Of a stretch of DNA of 64,000 nucleotides, positions 16,446-25,256 are shown in pieces. The stretch's first letter is position 1, and each line of letters starts with the position of its first letter. The notes under the pieces are model-generated. The model was not told the DNA's origin and did no database searches. It saw only the letters and a list, made by a program, of their open reading frames with translations. The position numbers and the translations under genes are program-made. Source of the DNA: Erythrobacter rubeus (GTDB lineage: Bacteria; Pseudomonadota; Alphaproteobacteria; Sphingomonadales; Sphingomonadaceae). The DNA lies in contig NZ_JACXLC010000001.1 in assembly GCF_014705715.1 (NCBI RefSeq), forward strand, positions 106,457 to 170,456, in the 5' to 3' direction.

Positions 16446-17339
16446 TCAGCCGCGCGCGCGGCCTTGGCTGTAGGTGCCGAGAACCCGCAGTTCCTTGGAA
16501 TGAAACGCGCATTCTTCCAGAGCGCGATCAACTGCGGGATCGCCCGGCGCGCCCATTATGTCGGCATAGAATTTGGAAGCCGAAAAGCTCGCCCCTTCCT
16601 GATAGCTTTCCAGCTTCGTCATGTTGACGCCATTCGTCGCGAACCCGCCGAGCGCCTTGTAAAGCGCTGCCGGGATGTTCTTCACCTCGAAAATGAATGT
16701 GGTGATCGCGTCCGCCCCGGCCAACTCGCCGGGCGGCAGCGGTTCCCCTGCGAGTATGACGAAGCGGGTCATGTTGTCCTCGCTATCTTCGACATGGGTT
16801 TCGGCGATTTCCAGCCCGTAAAGCTCCGCTGCGATGGCTGGGGCGATGGCGGCCAGTGTAGGATCGCCTTTTTCCGAAACGAACGCCGCCGCGCCCGCTG
16901 TATCCGCGTGGCTGAGCGGGACGATCCCTCTTTCGCGCAGGAACAGCCGCGACTGGCCGAGCGCCTGGGGGTGGCTGTAGGCGGCTTCGAACGGGCCTTT
17001 GCCCAAGCCCATCAAGGCGTGATGGATCGGCATGAAATACTCGCCGACGATCGAAAGCCCGCTTTCGGGAAGCAGGAAGTGAATGTCTGCAACGCGGCCG
17101 TGCTGCGAATTCTCGATCGGGATGATCGCCTGGCCAGCGCGCCCGTCCTTCACCGCTTCCAGCGCATCCTCGAAACTGAAACAGGGGAGGGGGAGCGCAT
17201 CGGGCCGAGCTTCGGTTGCGGCGCGGTGCGAATTGGCACCCGGTGATCCCTGAAACGCAATCGCGCGCTCCGGTTCACGCTCGGCTGCGGCGCGAAGTTG
17301 GTCGACGATGGCGAGGGCTGGTCCGGGAAAGCTGCGCAT
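16446..17339 (-). CDS. pheA: Prephenate dehydratase
   Basis: 297 aa monofunctional enzyme converting prephenate to phenylpyruvate in phenylalanine synthesis. The catalytic domain runs about 25-205, with IAFQGSPGANSHRAA at its start and the catalytic TRF in DNMTRFVILAG near 210. A C-terminal ACT regulatory domain follows with the Phe-binding LESYQEG in place of the common ESRP. The ATG at 17339 matches the family's length; the frame is open further upstream but would run into the divergent cytochrome gene. No chorismate-mutase domain. Confidence 0.88.
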   Translation of the reverse strand: MRSFPGPALAIVDQLRAAAEREPERAIAFQGSPGANSHRAATEARPDALPLPCFSFEDALEAVKDGRAGQAIIPIENSQHGRVADIHFLLPESGLSIVGEYFMPIHHALMGLGKGPFEAAYSHPQALGQSRLFLRERGIVPLSHADTAGAAAFVSEKGDPTLAAIAPAIAAELYGLEIAETHVEDSEDNMTRFVILAGEPLPPGELAGADAITTFIFEVKNIPAALYKALGGFATNGVNMTKLESYQEGASFSASKFYADIMGAPGDPAVDRALEECAFHSKELRVLGTYSQGRARG

Positions 17340-17459
17340 ATTCGCCACAGTTGCTAGAACCCGAGTGACGATGCGGCAAGTCTGCTTGCACAGCCCGCAA
17401 CAACTGATGACGCGATCGCTCTTGCACAGGCGCGTGGGCGGCATTAATGGAGCGCCGGG

Positions 17460-18170
17460 ATGACACAAGAAAACTCTTCAGAAGCGAATCCCGCGACCGA
17501 GAATGGTGGCGGCGATCTTTTCAACACGGCAGCCGGCTGGGTTCTGTTCGCAGCAGGCCTCGGGCTTGGCCTGTCGATCCTGAGCGACAAGTTCTTCCAC
17601 GGCTATGATCCGGAAATGCCGGAGCAGCCGGGATACTTTATCGAAGCTGCTGAAGAAGAGGGCGGTGCCGAGCCTGAAATGACCATGGCGGCGGCGCTCA
17701 ACATGATGCCGCAGGACGAGCTGGTCTCTCAAGGAGAGAAGGTTTTTGCCAAGTGTCAGGCGTGTCACAACGTCGCACAAGGCGGCCCCAATGGCGTTGG
17801 CCCAAACCTGCATGCCATCATGGGCGCTCCCTTCGCGAGCAAGCCTGGATTCAATTATTCCTCGGCGCTTTCCGGTGCGAGCGGCAATTGGGGCTGGGAA
17901 GAGATGAACGAATGGCTTCTCAATCCCAAGCGCTACATTGAGGGCACATCGATGAGCTTTGCCGGCCTTGGCAAGATCGAGGATCGGGCCGCGGTTGCGC
18001 TTTATCTCAACGCCAACGGTTCCAACCTGCCGGTTCCGGAATATGTCGAGGAAGCTGCTGGCGAAGAAACCCCCGATGGTGAAACCGAAGGCGAAGCGGA
18101 AGGCGCAGCCGAAGCGGAAGCTGAACAGGATGCAGCTGCCGAAATCGAAGAAGTCGCAGCAGCCGAGTGA
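17460..18170 (+). CDS. Membrane-anchored c-type cytochrome (CycM/c552-like)
   Basis: 236 aa. One uncleaved membrane helix at about 23-42 anchors a periplasmic class I cytochrome c. The heme motif CQACH is at 99-103 and the likely distal ligand is Met165 (GTSMSFAGL). The C-terminal ~50 residues are an extreme Glu/Ala-rich tail. Such cytochromes shuttle electrons between the bc1 complex and terminal oxidases. The tail is unusual and could keep the domain off the membrane surface. Confidence 0.87.
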   Translation: MTQENSSEANPATENGGGDLFNTAAGWVLFAAGLGLGLSILSDKFFHGYDPEMPEQPGYFIEAAEEEGGAEPEMTMAAALNMMPQDELVSQGEKVFAKCQACHNVAQGGPNGVGPNLHAIMGAPFASKPGFNYSSALSGASGNWGWEEMNEWLLNPKRYIEGTSMSFAGLGKIEDRAAVALYLNANGSNLPVPEYVEEAAGEETPDGETEGEAEGAAEAEAEQDAAAEIEEVAAAE

Positions 18171-18189
18171 TTCCCCGGAAAGATCGCGA

Positions 18190-18855
18190 TCAATCGCGGC
18201 CTTTGAATCCCTGAGCAACCACGTACCATTCCGATGAGCCCTTGCGGCTCGCGGGAGGTTTGGCGTGTTTCACGCTGGTAAAGTGCTGTTTGAGCAGCTT
18301 CAGCAGATCGGTATCGGTCCCTCCGGCCAACACCTTCGCCACGAACGCACCGCCTTTTTCCAGAGTTTCGGTCGCAAACCACGCCCCCGCCTCGACCAGC
18401 GCCATGGTGCGCAGGTGATCGGTCTGTTTATGGCCGACGGTGTTCGCCGCCATATCGGAGAGGACGAGGTCGGGCGGACCTTCGAGCGCTTCTTCAAGCG
18501 CGGCAGGTGCCGCATCGTCCATGAAATCCATCTCGAATATCGTCACGCCTTCGATCGCATCGGTCGGCAGCAGGTCGATGCCGACCACTTTTGCCTTCGG
18601 AGCGCGGGCGCGCACGACTTGCGACCAGCCACCCGGCGCGATGCCTAGGTCAACAACGCGCTTCGACCCGCGGATGAGGCCGAAACGGTCATCCAGTTCG
18701 AGTAGCTTGTAAGCTGCGCGGCTGCGATATCCATCGGCCTTGGCTTGCTTTACATACGGATCGTTGAGCTGGCGCTCCAGCCAGCGGGTCGAGGACGCCG
18801 TGCGTTTCTTCGCCGTCCTGACGCGGCGATCGGGATTGCGACCGGAACGCGTCAC
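18190..18855 (-). CDS. rlmE: 23S rRNA (uridine-2552-2'-O)-methyltransferase
   Basis: 221 aa FtsJ/RrmJ-type SAM enzyme. The SAM motif is VVDLGIAPGGWSQ; the K-D-K-E catalytic tetrad can be read as Lys50, Asp134 (LSDMA), Lys174 (VAKVL) and Glu209 (SSEWYVV). It methylates U2552 in the ribosomal A-loop. The GTG start overlaps the upstream ppx/gppA stop (GTGA), so the two are translated together. Confidence 0.92.
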   Translation of the reverse strand: MTRSGRNPDRRVRTAKKRTASSTRWLERQLNDPYVKQAKADGYRSRAAYKLLELDDRFGLIRGSKRVVDLGIAPGGWSQVVRARAPKAKVVGIDLLPTDAIEGVTIFEMDFMDDAAPAALEEALEGPPDLVLSDMAANTVGHKQTDHLRTMALVEAGAWFATETLEKGGAFVAKVLAGGTDTDLLKLLKQHFTSVKHAKPPASRKGSSEWYVVAQGFKGRD

Positions 18856-20072
18856 GCGCGGTTCTGCCCGGCCCGTGTTTCGTTGAGCGCCTGCAATGCC
18901 CGGGCGCTCTGCCGCTCGGCCGCCATCAGGCTGCGCAGAATGCCTTCGCGAATGCCTCTGTCGGCAACGCCCAGTCTCTCGGCAGGCCACAGATCGAGAA
19001 TGGAATCGAGAATGGCGCAGCCGGCAACCACCAGGTCCGCCCTGTCCTGACCGATGCAGGGCAGCTGGCTGCGCTCGGACGGCGACATCCCGGATAATTG
19101 CTCGCTGATATCGCGCATGGCCGTTGCCGGGACGATCAGACCGTCGACGGCGTTGCGGTCGTAATGAGGCAATTCGAGATGCAGGCTGGCAAGCGTGGTC
19201 ACAGTGCCGCTGGTTCCGAGCAAACGGATGTCATCTTTCGTGGCCGCGCCAGCAATCCGATCTGCGAATGGAGCGAAACTGCCGGACACGATCTTACGCA
19301 TCCGCGCATAGCGATCGATCCGCGCGTCGCGGGTGTCTTCTCCGCGCCCGACAGTATCGGTCAGCGAAATCACACCCCAGGGCACGCTCTGCCAGTCGAT
19401 GATGCGCGGTATCTTACCGTCCGGTTCGAGCAGGACCAGTTCGGTCGATCCGCCGCCGATGTCGAAAATAACGGCGGGCCCGTCCCCGTTCTCGAGCAGG
19501 ATGTGGCAGCCGAGCACGGCAAGCCGCGCCTCCTCTTCGGCGCTGATGATGTCGAGCGCAATGCCGGTTTCGTCGCGTACCCGTTCGATGAACTTCGGAC
19601 CATTGGCAGCACGGCGGCACGCCTCGGTCGCTACCGAACGCGCCAGTCGAACATTGCGGCGGCGAAGTTTGTCGGCGCAGACGGATAAAGCTCCCAGAGC
19701 GCGGTCCATTGCCTCATCCGACAGCCGCCCGGTTTTCGCGAGGTCCTCGCCAAGCTTCACCACACGGCTGAACGCGTCGATAACGGTGAAATCCCGCCCG
19801 GAGGGCCGCGCAATCAGCAGGCGGCAATTGTTGGTGCCCAGGTCCAGCGCAGCATACGCCTCCCCCGGGCGGTGCACACGTTTTGGATGAGTGGTCCGGG
19901 GCGAAGGGCCATGCGCACGGCCATTGCTCTTGCCGCCGCGGTGGGCTTCATCGTGCTGGGAGGGACGCTTGTAGCGAAAATCGGCTACTTTGCCGGACCT
20001 GCCGCCCCTTTTCTTACCCGCTCTCTTGTCTTCGTCCGGCGGAGGCATGTCCGCCATAATCGTATCTTTCAT
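18852..20072 (-). CDS. Exopolyphosphatase / pppGpp phosphatase family protein
   Basis: 406 aa Ppx/GppA. A basic, disordered N-terminal ~85 residues (KRAGKKRGGRSGK...) precede the ASKHA fold: ALDLGTNNCRLL (phosphate 1 loop), SVATEACRRAANG, FDIGGGSTEL (phosphate 2) and LGTSGTVTTLA. The short form lacks the C-terminal HD domain of E. coli Ppx, as is common in alphaproteobacteria. Start at MKDTIMADM (20072) or five codons later. Upstream partner of rlmE. Confidence 0.87.
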   Translation of the reverse strand: MKDTIMADMPPPDEDKRAGKKRGGRSGKVADFRYKRPSQHDEAHRGGKSNGRAHGPSPRTTHPKRVHRPGEAYAALDLGTNNCRLLIARPSGRDFTVIDAFSRVVKLGEDLAKTGRLSDEAMDRALGALSVCADKLRRRNVRLARSVATEACRRAANGPKFIERVRDETGIALDIISAEEEARLAVLGCHILLENGDGPAVIFDIGGGSTELVLLEPDGKIPRIIDWQSVPWGVISLTDTVGRGEDTRDARIDRYARMRKIVSGSFAPFADRIAGAATKDDIRLLGTSGTVTTLASLHLELPHYDRNAVDGLIVPATAMRDISEQLSGMSPSERSQLPCIGQDRADLVVAGCAILDSILDLWPAERLGVADRGIREGILRSLMAAERQSARALQALNETRAGQNRA

Positions 20073-20276
20073 TCCACTCACGCTATTGTTGCGCAAGCAC
20101 CTGAAACAAATGCTAACCGAAGCGGGCAGGGAGAGCAAGCGAACGGGCGCCTCTCCAAAAACGCAGAGGTTCACCGCTGCATTGCGCGAAGCGCTGACAA
20201 GCCTTGACCTTGGCACGCGCCAAAACTAGGAGGCGCGCTCGCAAAGCACGAGTCCCTCAACGGACCTGCCTGGTAC

Positions 20277-20350
20277 TGCCCCGTCGTCTAATGGTAAGAC
20301 TACGGACTCTGACTCCGTCAATTGAGGTTCGAATCCTCACGGGGCATCCA
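20277..20350 (+). tRNA. tRNA-Gln (anticodon CTG)
   Basis: 74 nt including encoded CCA. Acceptor stem TGCCCCG (20277-20283) pairs with CGGGGCA (20340-20346); anticodon stem ACGGA/TCCGT encloses loop CTCTGAC, giving anticodon CTG; T-loop TTCGAAT. Its 3' end (20335-20350) is one copy of the 16-bp attachment repeat of the integrated element that follows. Confidence 0.95.
20335..20350. repeat. attL core (in tRNA-Gln 3' end)
   Basis: CCTCACGGGGCATCCA covers the T-stem 3' strand, the acceptor 3' strand and CCA of the tRNA. An identical 16-mer lies at 30412-30427; bases on both sides differ between the copies. Confidence 0.88.
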
Positions 20351-20358
20351 ACTTGCGA

Positions 20359-21447
20359 TCATTTTTCGCAGTCCTCTGCGGTTTTTTGTGATGCGGTGTC
20401 TAACCTTTTGCCGGGGTTAGACACTTTTGAGCCGTAGGCCTTGGCCATCGCGCTATCTGCAAGAGCTGCATCGCCGGCATCGCCAGCGTATTTGCGATAC
20501 ATCGAAATCGACTTGTGGCCGGTGATCGCCATGCCTTCCTGATCGCTGCATCCTGCTCGCCTGAGCCGCGCCGCTGCTGCCTTTCGCAGGCCATGCGCGG
20601 AGCAGTGAGGTAAGCCCGCCTTATCGCAGGCTCGCCGCATGAGATTGTAGAACCCTTTGGCGGTGAAGGCATCGCCGCGATTGTTCTCGAGCAGCAGTGT
20701 GTCGCCGAGTGGGCCAGCCTCGAGAGCTTCGCGCAGCGGTTCGACCACGGGCACATCGACCGCCGTGGAGGTTTTGGATTGCTTCAAGCGGATCCGCCCG
20801 CCTGCTATGGCTCTGCGCGACAGAAACCGCACATCAGCGCTGCGCTGCGCGCCATACAGTAGGAGAGCGAACGCGAGCCGGGGCTTTGTGCCCAATGGAT
20901 GTGCGGCCTCGAATTGTGTCAGCTCGGCCTCGGTCCACCGGTGATAACCTTCGGAGCTGCTGGCCTTTGGTGGGCGGGTGTCTTTCACCGGATCGAAGGT
21001 GCCGGGCACAATGCGCTCCCGCCGCGCAACGATAAACAATTGGTGCAGGAGCTTGCGCAGCCGAGCAGCCGCATGAGGCTTATCGCGCATTCCGTTCATC
21101 AGGCGCTGGATACGCGCGGCATCAAAACGCGAAATCGGATCATCACCGAAAGTCGCTCGGAAGCGCTCCAAGACGCCTCGATAAACCGCTTGAGTTGCGG
21201 GCCGCAGGTCGAGGAACGCGCTGTCCGCATAGTAGCGCGCGATCACATCAGATACGCTGCCGGGGCGAATCCTGTCCCCGCCCACCGGTTGCTTTTCAGC
21301 ATCGAGGCAAGCTGCATACTCGCGCTCAAAATCCTTAGTTCCGAATGGAGCTTTGAAATAGTGCGCAGGGTATCCCTTGCGCCGGAAGCGGTAGCGGGTT
21401 TTGCCATGCCGATCGCGAAATTTGGTGACGTATTGCGGACGCTTCAT
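20359..21447 (-). CDS. int: Site-specific tyrosine recombinase (integrase)
   Basis: 362 aa. The N-terminal part is an Arm-binding-like domain (KFRDRHGKTRYRFRRKGYPAHYF), then a core-binding SAM-like domain, and the catalytic domain with Arg in YGAQRSADVRFL, HxxR as HGLR, a following GHKS histidine and the nucleophile Tyr in MYRKYAG. It sits 8 bp from the tRNA att core and reads toward it. The ATG at 21447 overlaps the upstream small gene (ATGA). Two 10-bp arm-like sites lie inside its 3' end. Confidence 0.9.
   Translation of the reverse strand: MKRPQYVTKFRDRHGKTRYRFRRKGYPAHYFKAPFGTKDFEREYAACLDAEKQPVGGDRIRPGSVSDVIARYYADSAFLDLRPATQAVYRGVLERFRATFGDDPISRFDAARIQRLMNGMRDKPHAAARLRKLLHQLFIVARRERIVPGTFDPVKDTRPPKASSSEGYHRWTEAELTQFEAAHPLGTKPRLAFALLLYGAQRSADVRFLSRRAIAGGRIRLKQSKTSTAVDVPVVEPLREALEAGPLGDTLLLENNRGDAFTAKGFYNLMRRACDKAGLPHCSAHGLRKAAAARLRRAGCSDQEGMAITGHKSISMYRKYAGDAGDAALADSAMAKAYGSKVSNPGKRLDTASQKTAEDCEK
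20396..20424. repeat. Left-end pair of GGTTAGACAC sites (inverted)
   Basis: GTGTCTAACC (20396-20405) and GGTTAGACAC (20415-20424) form a 10-bp inverted repeat with a 9-bp spacer. Extended to CAAAAGGTTAGACAC, the first arm recurs perfectly near the right end at 30311-30325. Likely arm-type sites for the integrase or an excisionase. Confidence 0.75.
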
Positions 21448-21641
21448 GATGCAGCCCAATCTGCGAGCCGATCATCAAGATCGTCAGCGCTGCCCTCGGG
21501 TTTGGTGACGAATGGCGTGAGCCGAAATGTTAGATCGCCACTGGGAGTGACGCGCCCTTGAAAGACGACGCCGTGCTGCGCGACGGTCAAAGCCATCCGA
21601 TTCAGATCGTCTTTCGAGATAAGGGCGCGGCGGGTGCCCAT
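21444..21641 (-). CDS. Small satellite protein, unknown
   Basis: 65 aa (MGTRRALISKDDLNRMALTVAQHGVVFQGRV...). Pattern: a basic helix followed by a two-strand segment ending in TPSGDLTFRL. Proteins of this shape are common directly upstream of alphaproteobacterial phage integrases and may be regulators or excisionase-like, but no function can be assigned. ATGA overlap with int, and 2 nt after the stop of the gene upstream. Confidence 0.65.
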   Translation of the reverse strand: MGTRRALISKDDLNRMALTVAQHGVVFQGRVTPSGDLTFRLTPFVTKPEGSADDLDDRLADWAAS

Positions 21642-21643
21642 GC

Positions 21644-22135
21644 TTAGCCTCGCTCGCCCTCAAGCGTGGACATTACCCGTTTGCGCAAAGCGGTGAGATT
21701 GATTGCTACAAATTCTTCGCCTGCGCCTCGCTCGACCCCTTTGTGATCAAAGAAGGGCGTGAGGTCGCCAAGGTCTTTGATCTCGCTGGACGGATAGCAT
21801 TCGCCGAATGTTCCTGCGGGATATGCAAAAAAGTAAGTTTTCCCGAGTTCCTCAGGATAGAGCTTGAAGGCATCTCGCCGCGTGTCGCCCTCATTTTTGA
21901 GACCGTTCTGCGCGATCTGGAAAGCGTCTCCCAGATCGAAGCCTCGGAGATTAAGTGCACGGACCAGTGCGTAAACCAGCGCATTGTCTTTTGTGAAGCG
22001 GTGGGCGACACCCGACCCCATCGCGTCATCTCCAAGAACAAGCCAGTGGTAGGCAGCAAACCGCTTGCGGAAGTTATCGTGCTTCATATTGATCGCATGT
22101 GCGAGTTGAGCGCTGGTGTAGGTTTGGTCAGCCAT
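21644..22135 (-). CDS. Putative DNA-binding regulator of the satellite
   Basis: 163 aa. The N-terminus MADQTYTSAQLAHAINMKHDNFRKRFAAYHWL reads as a MerR/AlpA-like winged helix (helix, turn, recognition helix, then the aromatic wing). The rest is not recognised. It is the first gene of the short operon with the 65-aa gene and int, and an imperfect palindrome lies just upstream. Position and fold suggest the switch or excision regulator; this is inference. Confidence 0.5.
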   Translation of the reverse strand: MADQTYTSAQLAHAINMKHDNFRKRFAAYHWLVLGDDAMGSGVAHRFTKDNALVYALVRALNLRGFDLGDAFQIAQNGLKNEGDTRRDAFKLYPEELGKTYFFAYPAGTFGECYPSSEIKDLGDLTPFFDHKGVERGAGEEFVAINLTALRKRVMSTLEGERG

Positions 22136-22146
22136 TTGCAGGATCC

Positions 22147-22187
22147 TGTGAATTCTGATCCCAGCTTATGTGGGAATAGAGTTCACA
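22147..22187. promoter_or_regulatory. Imperfect palindrome upstream of satellite regulator
   Basis: TGTGAA (22147-22152) ... TTCACA (22182-22187), with further partial symmetry inward (GATCCC / GGGAAT). It lies 12 bp before the regulator's start and may be its operator. The stretch 22136-22367 has no gene otherwise. Confidence 0.4.
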
Positions 22188-22367
22188 CGTCAAGCCCAAG
22201 GATGCTTCAAGCCAAAGATCGACCGGATAACCGCGTGGGATCGTGGATTGTGCCCTGAGCAAAGAGCGGAATTTCTGTACTCGACCCCTTGGCGGGCTTC
22301 GTCCAGTTGGCCTAACGATCTTCGATGAAACGATTGGACTTGGTCAGAAATTCATGGGGAAATTAAT

Positions 22368-23084
22368 GTGAGCGAGGATTCGTCCACTTACTCGGTTACT
22401 CGCTTGTTTCGTCTTTTCGGCGAAAACGCGGCAGCAATTACACTTGTCTGTACCGCATTCTCGCTGATCGTGAACTTTTTTAGGTTTCGACAGTGGGGCC
22501 TAGATTACGCTTCAGTAATCACTCCATCAGATATCATAGTCGGCGGAATTGATGCCTTCTCTTTACTCCTTCCATTTTTCATCGCAGCCATGTTCGGCAT
22601 TTTGGCCGGACGTAGATCAAGAGAAATATTCACAAGCAAGAAGGCCAGAAGCATAATTGCATTCGTGACTGCTATCCCCATCATGGTTTGGGTTGTCTTT
22701 TTTCCTTGGAGGTTTGATGGTTCGACCGAGGATGGTCTGATCTGGTATTTCAGCTACACCTTTGCGCTAATGTTCTGGTTTGAAGCACTTGCGGTATCCC
22801 GCGAACAGATCTTCATCAAAGCTGACTCCGAAATCGCTTTCATCGGTAATTTCGGCCTCGTTTTCTCTACCATTCTGTCCATATTTGTAGTGTTCAATCT
22901 TCATGATCTGGCAATGGAGGGAGATACCACGCTGATTACGTCCGAGAGGTGTGATGCCCGAGAGTCTGTGGTCTGGATGGGGACCGAGAGCGTGGTCACA
23001 ACATGTGAGATTGATAAAGCGCCATTGGAACGCGATTATTTCATTGTTGAACGCAATGGGTTGGAGTTTATCGTTTCAGACTAA
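22368..23084 (+). CDS. Multi-pass membrane protein, satellite cargo, unknown
   Basis: 238 aa with about five membrane helices (roughly 20-40, 58-78, 95-115, 125-145, 160-180) and a soluble C-terminal domain of ~55 residues containing two Cys (SERCDARE, VVTTCEID). Visibly more AT-rich than its neighbours and the only rightward gene of the satellite, ending with a 4-nt convergent overlap with the portal gene. Such late-acquired single genes in phage islands are often superinfection or defence factors; no family is recognised. GTG start inside ATGTG, with GGGG 9 nt upstream. Confidence 0.6.
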   Translation: MSEDSSTYSVTRLFRLFGENAAAITLVCTAFSLIVNFFRFRQWGLDYASVITPSDIIVGGIDAFSLLLPFFIAAMFGILAGRRSREIFTSKKARSIIAFVTAIPIMVWVVFFPWRFDGSTEDGLIWYFSYTFALMFWFEALAVSREQIFIKADSEIAFIGNFGLVFSTILSIFVVFNLHDLAMEGDTTLITSERCDARESVVWMGTESVVTTCEIDKAPLERDYFIVERNGLEFIVSD

Positions 23085-24145
23085 TCCGCCCAGTCGATGA
23101 ACTGTAGAGAATCCTGCACCGCTTCGGCATCGAGGCCAGCCTCTTTCGCCGCGGCGAGCGCCGCGACCATGGCACCGAACGCTCGAGCCTTACCGCCATG
23201 ATCAAAGGCCTGAGCTGGCCGCACCACATCAATCGATACCTCTGCGCCCAGCTTCGCGCTGGCCTCCTCGGCCATGGTTACAGCGATCGGCTGCAGGATC
23301 CACTGAGCAAGGTGCCGCTGCGCCTCCCGTGTCATCGGCCCCTGCGCATTCGTCGCCAGCAACGCCGGCAGAACGCCATAAACCGAAAGGATCGAGGCTC
23401 TGGCCCGATCGAGGCTTTCCACGGCCATGCTGTCTTTGAGATCCGGCGTTACGCCTTGCGGTTTCCAATCGTGCGATGGGGCAGGTCCACCTGCGGCCTG
23501 CACCGCAACGGATTCCCGAAGCATCACCCGGCCACGCCGAGCGCGAAACCCGTGGCCAAGCGTTTCGAGGTCCGTGCCTTGGCTTTCAGGAAATGGCACC
23601 ACTTGGCTACCCAACGGCGCATTCTCATAAACCTCGCCCAGAGCGTGCTCGAGCGTATGCAAGAGCGATGCGGTGAGCGAGGCTCTGCGCAGTGGTGCTT
23701 GGCCCGCCCAGGGCGTTCCCGGATCTGGCGCAATGCGAAAGTGGAGCACCTCTCCTGCCAGCGCAGTCTCGGTGCGCCCACCGCCGATCTCTGGGATGGA
23801 GAGGCGATAAGCGACAGGCTCGCCATTTCGGGTGGCGAGGTCGAAATCGATCACCGGGATGAGTCGATCGCGGATCAGGAACACGGCCTCACCGCGCAAC
23901 GCCAGTGCGCGCGCTGCGACCGCCATGGTGTGGCGCCGCAACAGGTCCGTGCCATCCACATCGGCGAGCGATAAGCCGCTCTCCCAAAGCGAAACACAGG
24001 TTTGAACGGTGCTGGTGAGTTCGCCCAGCCCGAGACGCCCGGCCACATAGGCCTCGCGCGCAGCGATAATCTGCGAGGTGTATCCGGTCCCGCTTGCTGC
24101 GCGCTGCTCTGGCGCGCCGCCAAAAATCCGTTGGAGCCATCCCAT
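23081..24145 (-). CDS. Phage portal protein (HK97 type)
   Basis: 354 aa. Features of the HK97 portal family: an early WESGLSLADV segment, LRRHTMAVAARALALRGEAVFLI, APLRRASLTASLLHTLEH and the C-terminal VYGVLPALLATNAQGPMTREAQRHLAQWILQPIA (stem/crown). Somewhat shorter than the usual ~400 aa, lacking part of the N-terminus. Start overlaps the connector-like gene (ATGA). It forms the dodecameric DNA channel of the capsid. Confidence 0.83.
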   Translation of the reverse strand: MGWLQRIFGGAPEQRAASGTGYTSQIIAAREAYVAGRLGLGELTSTVQTCVSLWESGLSLADVDGTDLLRRHTMAVAARALALRGEAVFLIRDRLIPVIDFDLATRNGEPVAYRLSIPEIGGGRTETALAGEVLHFRIAPDPGTPWAGQAPLRRASLTASLLHTLEHALGEVYENAPLGSQVVPFPESQGTDLETLGHGFRARRGRVMLRESVAVQAAGGPAPSHDWKPQGVTPDLKDSMAVESLDRARASILSVYGVLPALLATNAQGPMTREAQRHLAQWILQPIAVTMAEEASAKLGAEVSIDVVRPAQAFDHGGKARAFGAMVAALAAAKEAGLDAEAVQDSLQFIDWAD

Positions 24146-24660
24146 CAGGCCACTCTCCTAAAGCCGCGCAGCAGATCCGCAGCGCCGCTATTCTGCAAAG
24201 CCATGGCTGGGCTGATATCGCGCCTCGAGATGGCAACATTGAGCTTGCCGCTCCTGAGGCTGGACACACCGGGCGGCAGCTCGCTCTCTGCGGTAAGGTA
24301 GCGGGACAGCCGCCGCGCTGCCTCACTGACGGCCTCGGGCACCGGCCCGGCGCCCACCGTGGCTGTGATCGTGGTTTTTCCACAAGCGAGCTTGTATCCG
24401 AACGCGCCCAGATCAGGCTCGCCAGCAGCTCCATCGCCGTGCACCGCGCTGATCGTGACGATCGGAGCCAGAGGTGGCAGCCATTCGCCCTCATCGGCCT
24501 CAATGTGCCAAATCACCTCTCGCTCAGTGTAGCGATAGGCGATGTGGTGCTCTAGCCGCTGCCAGATCATTGGCAGTGCATCCCCGCTCACGCCCGTCAC
24601 AGTGGGATAGCTCGCCGGGAAAGCTTCGATCTGGCGAATGGATCGGATCACAAGCGCCAC
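24145..24660 (-). CDS. Head-tail connector-like protein
   Basis: 171 aa. The middle region (WLPPLAPIVTISAV...GYKLACGKTTITATVGAGPVPEAVSEAARRLSRYL) has the pattern of gp6-like head-completion adaptors, in which a GxG-P turn precedes a conserved amphipathic helix. GTG start; overlaps the protease 3' end by 13 nt and the portal start by 4. Assignment rests mostly on position and pattern. Confidence 0.55.
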   Translation of the reverse strand: MALVIRSIRQIEAFPASYPTVTGVSGDALPMIWQRLEHHIAYRYTEREVIWHIEADEGEWLPPLAPIVTISAVHGDGAAGEPDLGAFGYKLACGKTTITATVGAGPVPEAVSEAARRLSRYLTAESELPPGVSSLRSGKLNVAISRRDISPAMALQNSGAADLLRGFRRVA

Positions 24661-25256
24661 CGCCTCATGATATCGGTCATGGGATGCGGAGCCGCAGGGG
24701 CGGGGTTGAAAGAGCGCAGGTCCGCCTCAGTGTCGGGATATGCGGGCCGCGTCACAAGGCTCATCTCGAACAGAACCGCGGCAAAGATTGTGCGGATGAG
24801 GGCATTACCCTCTGCCGGATCCTCATCCACGGTTTCTTCTGGGCGGGGCACCGCCTCGGGAGGCGCAACACGAAAGCCCGGCGAAAGGCCGGTGATCAGG
24901 CCTGCCGCATATGCAGCGAGGAAATCCTGCCCCCATGTGGTGCGCTGGATCTCTCGCGTGAGCACGGCCTCAAAGGTGAGGGCATCATCGCTATCGGTGA
25001 ATGAGAGCGTCCCTGCCTTTCGGCTCGCAAGGGGCCGATCGAAGCTGTGGCCGATCAGCAGATGGATATCGCGCTCGGTATCCTCCACTGCGAAGCTGAA
25101 AGCGCGCGAGGCAAACTGCTCTTTGCGAGGCCTGCGCCCATTGCCACCGGAATCGATTACCGCGCGTTTGCGATAGGGAAACGAGCCGCGCAATCGGCGC
25201 GTGCCGTCTCCCTCCTCGCGAAGCTCGAGGCCTGCCGAGAAAACCGGCGAGGTCAT
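24648..25256 (-). CDS. Prohead maturation protease (HK97, peptidase U35)
   Basis: 202 aa. HSFDRPLASRKAGTLSF contains the catalytic His, GLSPGFRV the Ser and FEMSLVTRPAYPDT the characteristic end of the U35/S78 fold. It cleaves the capsid scaffold (delta) domain. The ATG shares one base with the capsid stop (TAATG), so it is translated straight after the capsid; protease after capsid is the reverse of the usual order. Confidence 0.83.
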   Translation of the reverse strand: MTSPVFSAGLELREEGDGTRRLRGSFPYRKRAVIDSGGNGRRPRKEQFASRAFSFAVEDTERDIHLLIGHSFDRPLASRKAGTLSFTDSDDALTFEAVLTREIQRTTWGQDFLAAYAAGLITGLSPGFRVAPPEAVPRPEETVDEDPAEGNALIRTIFAAVLFEMSLVTRPAYPDTEADLRSFNPAPAAPHPMTDIMRRWRL

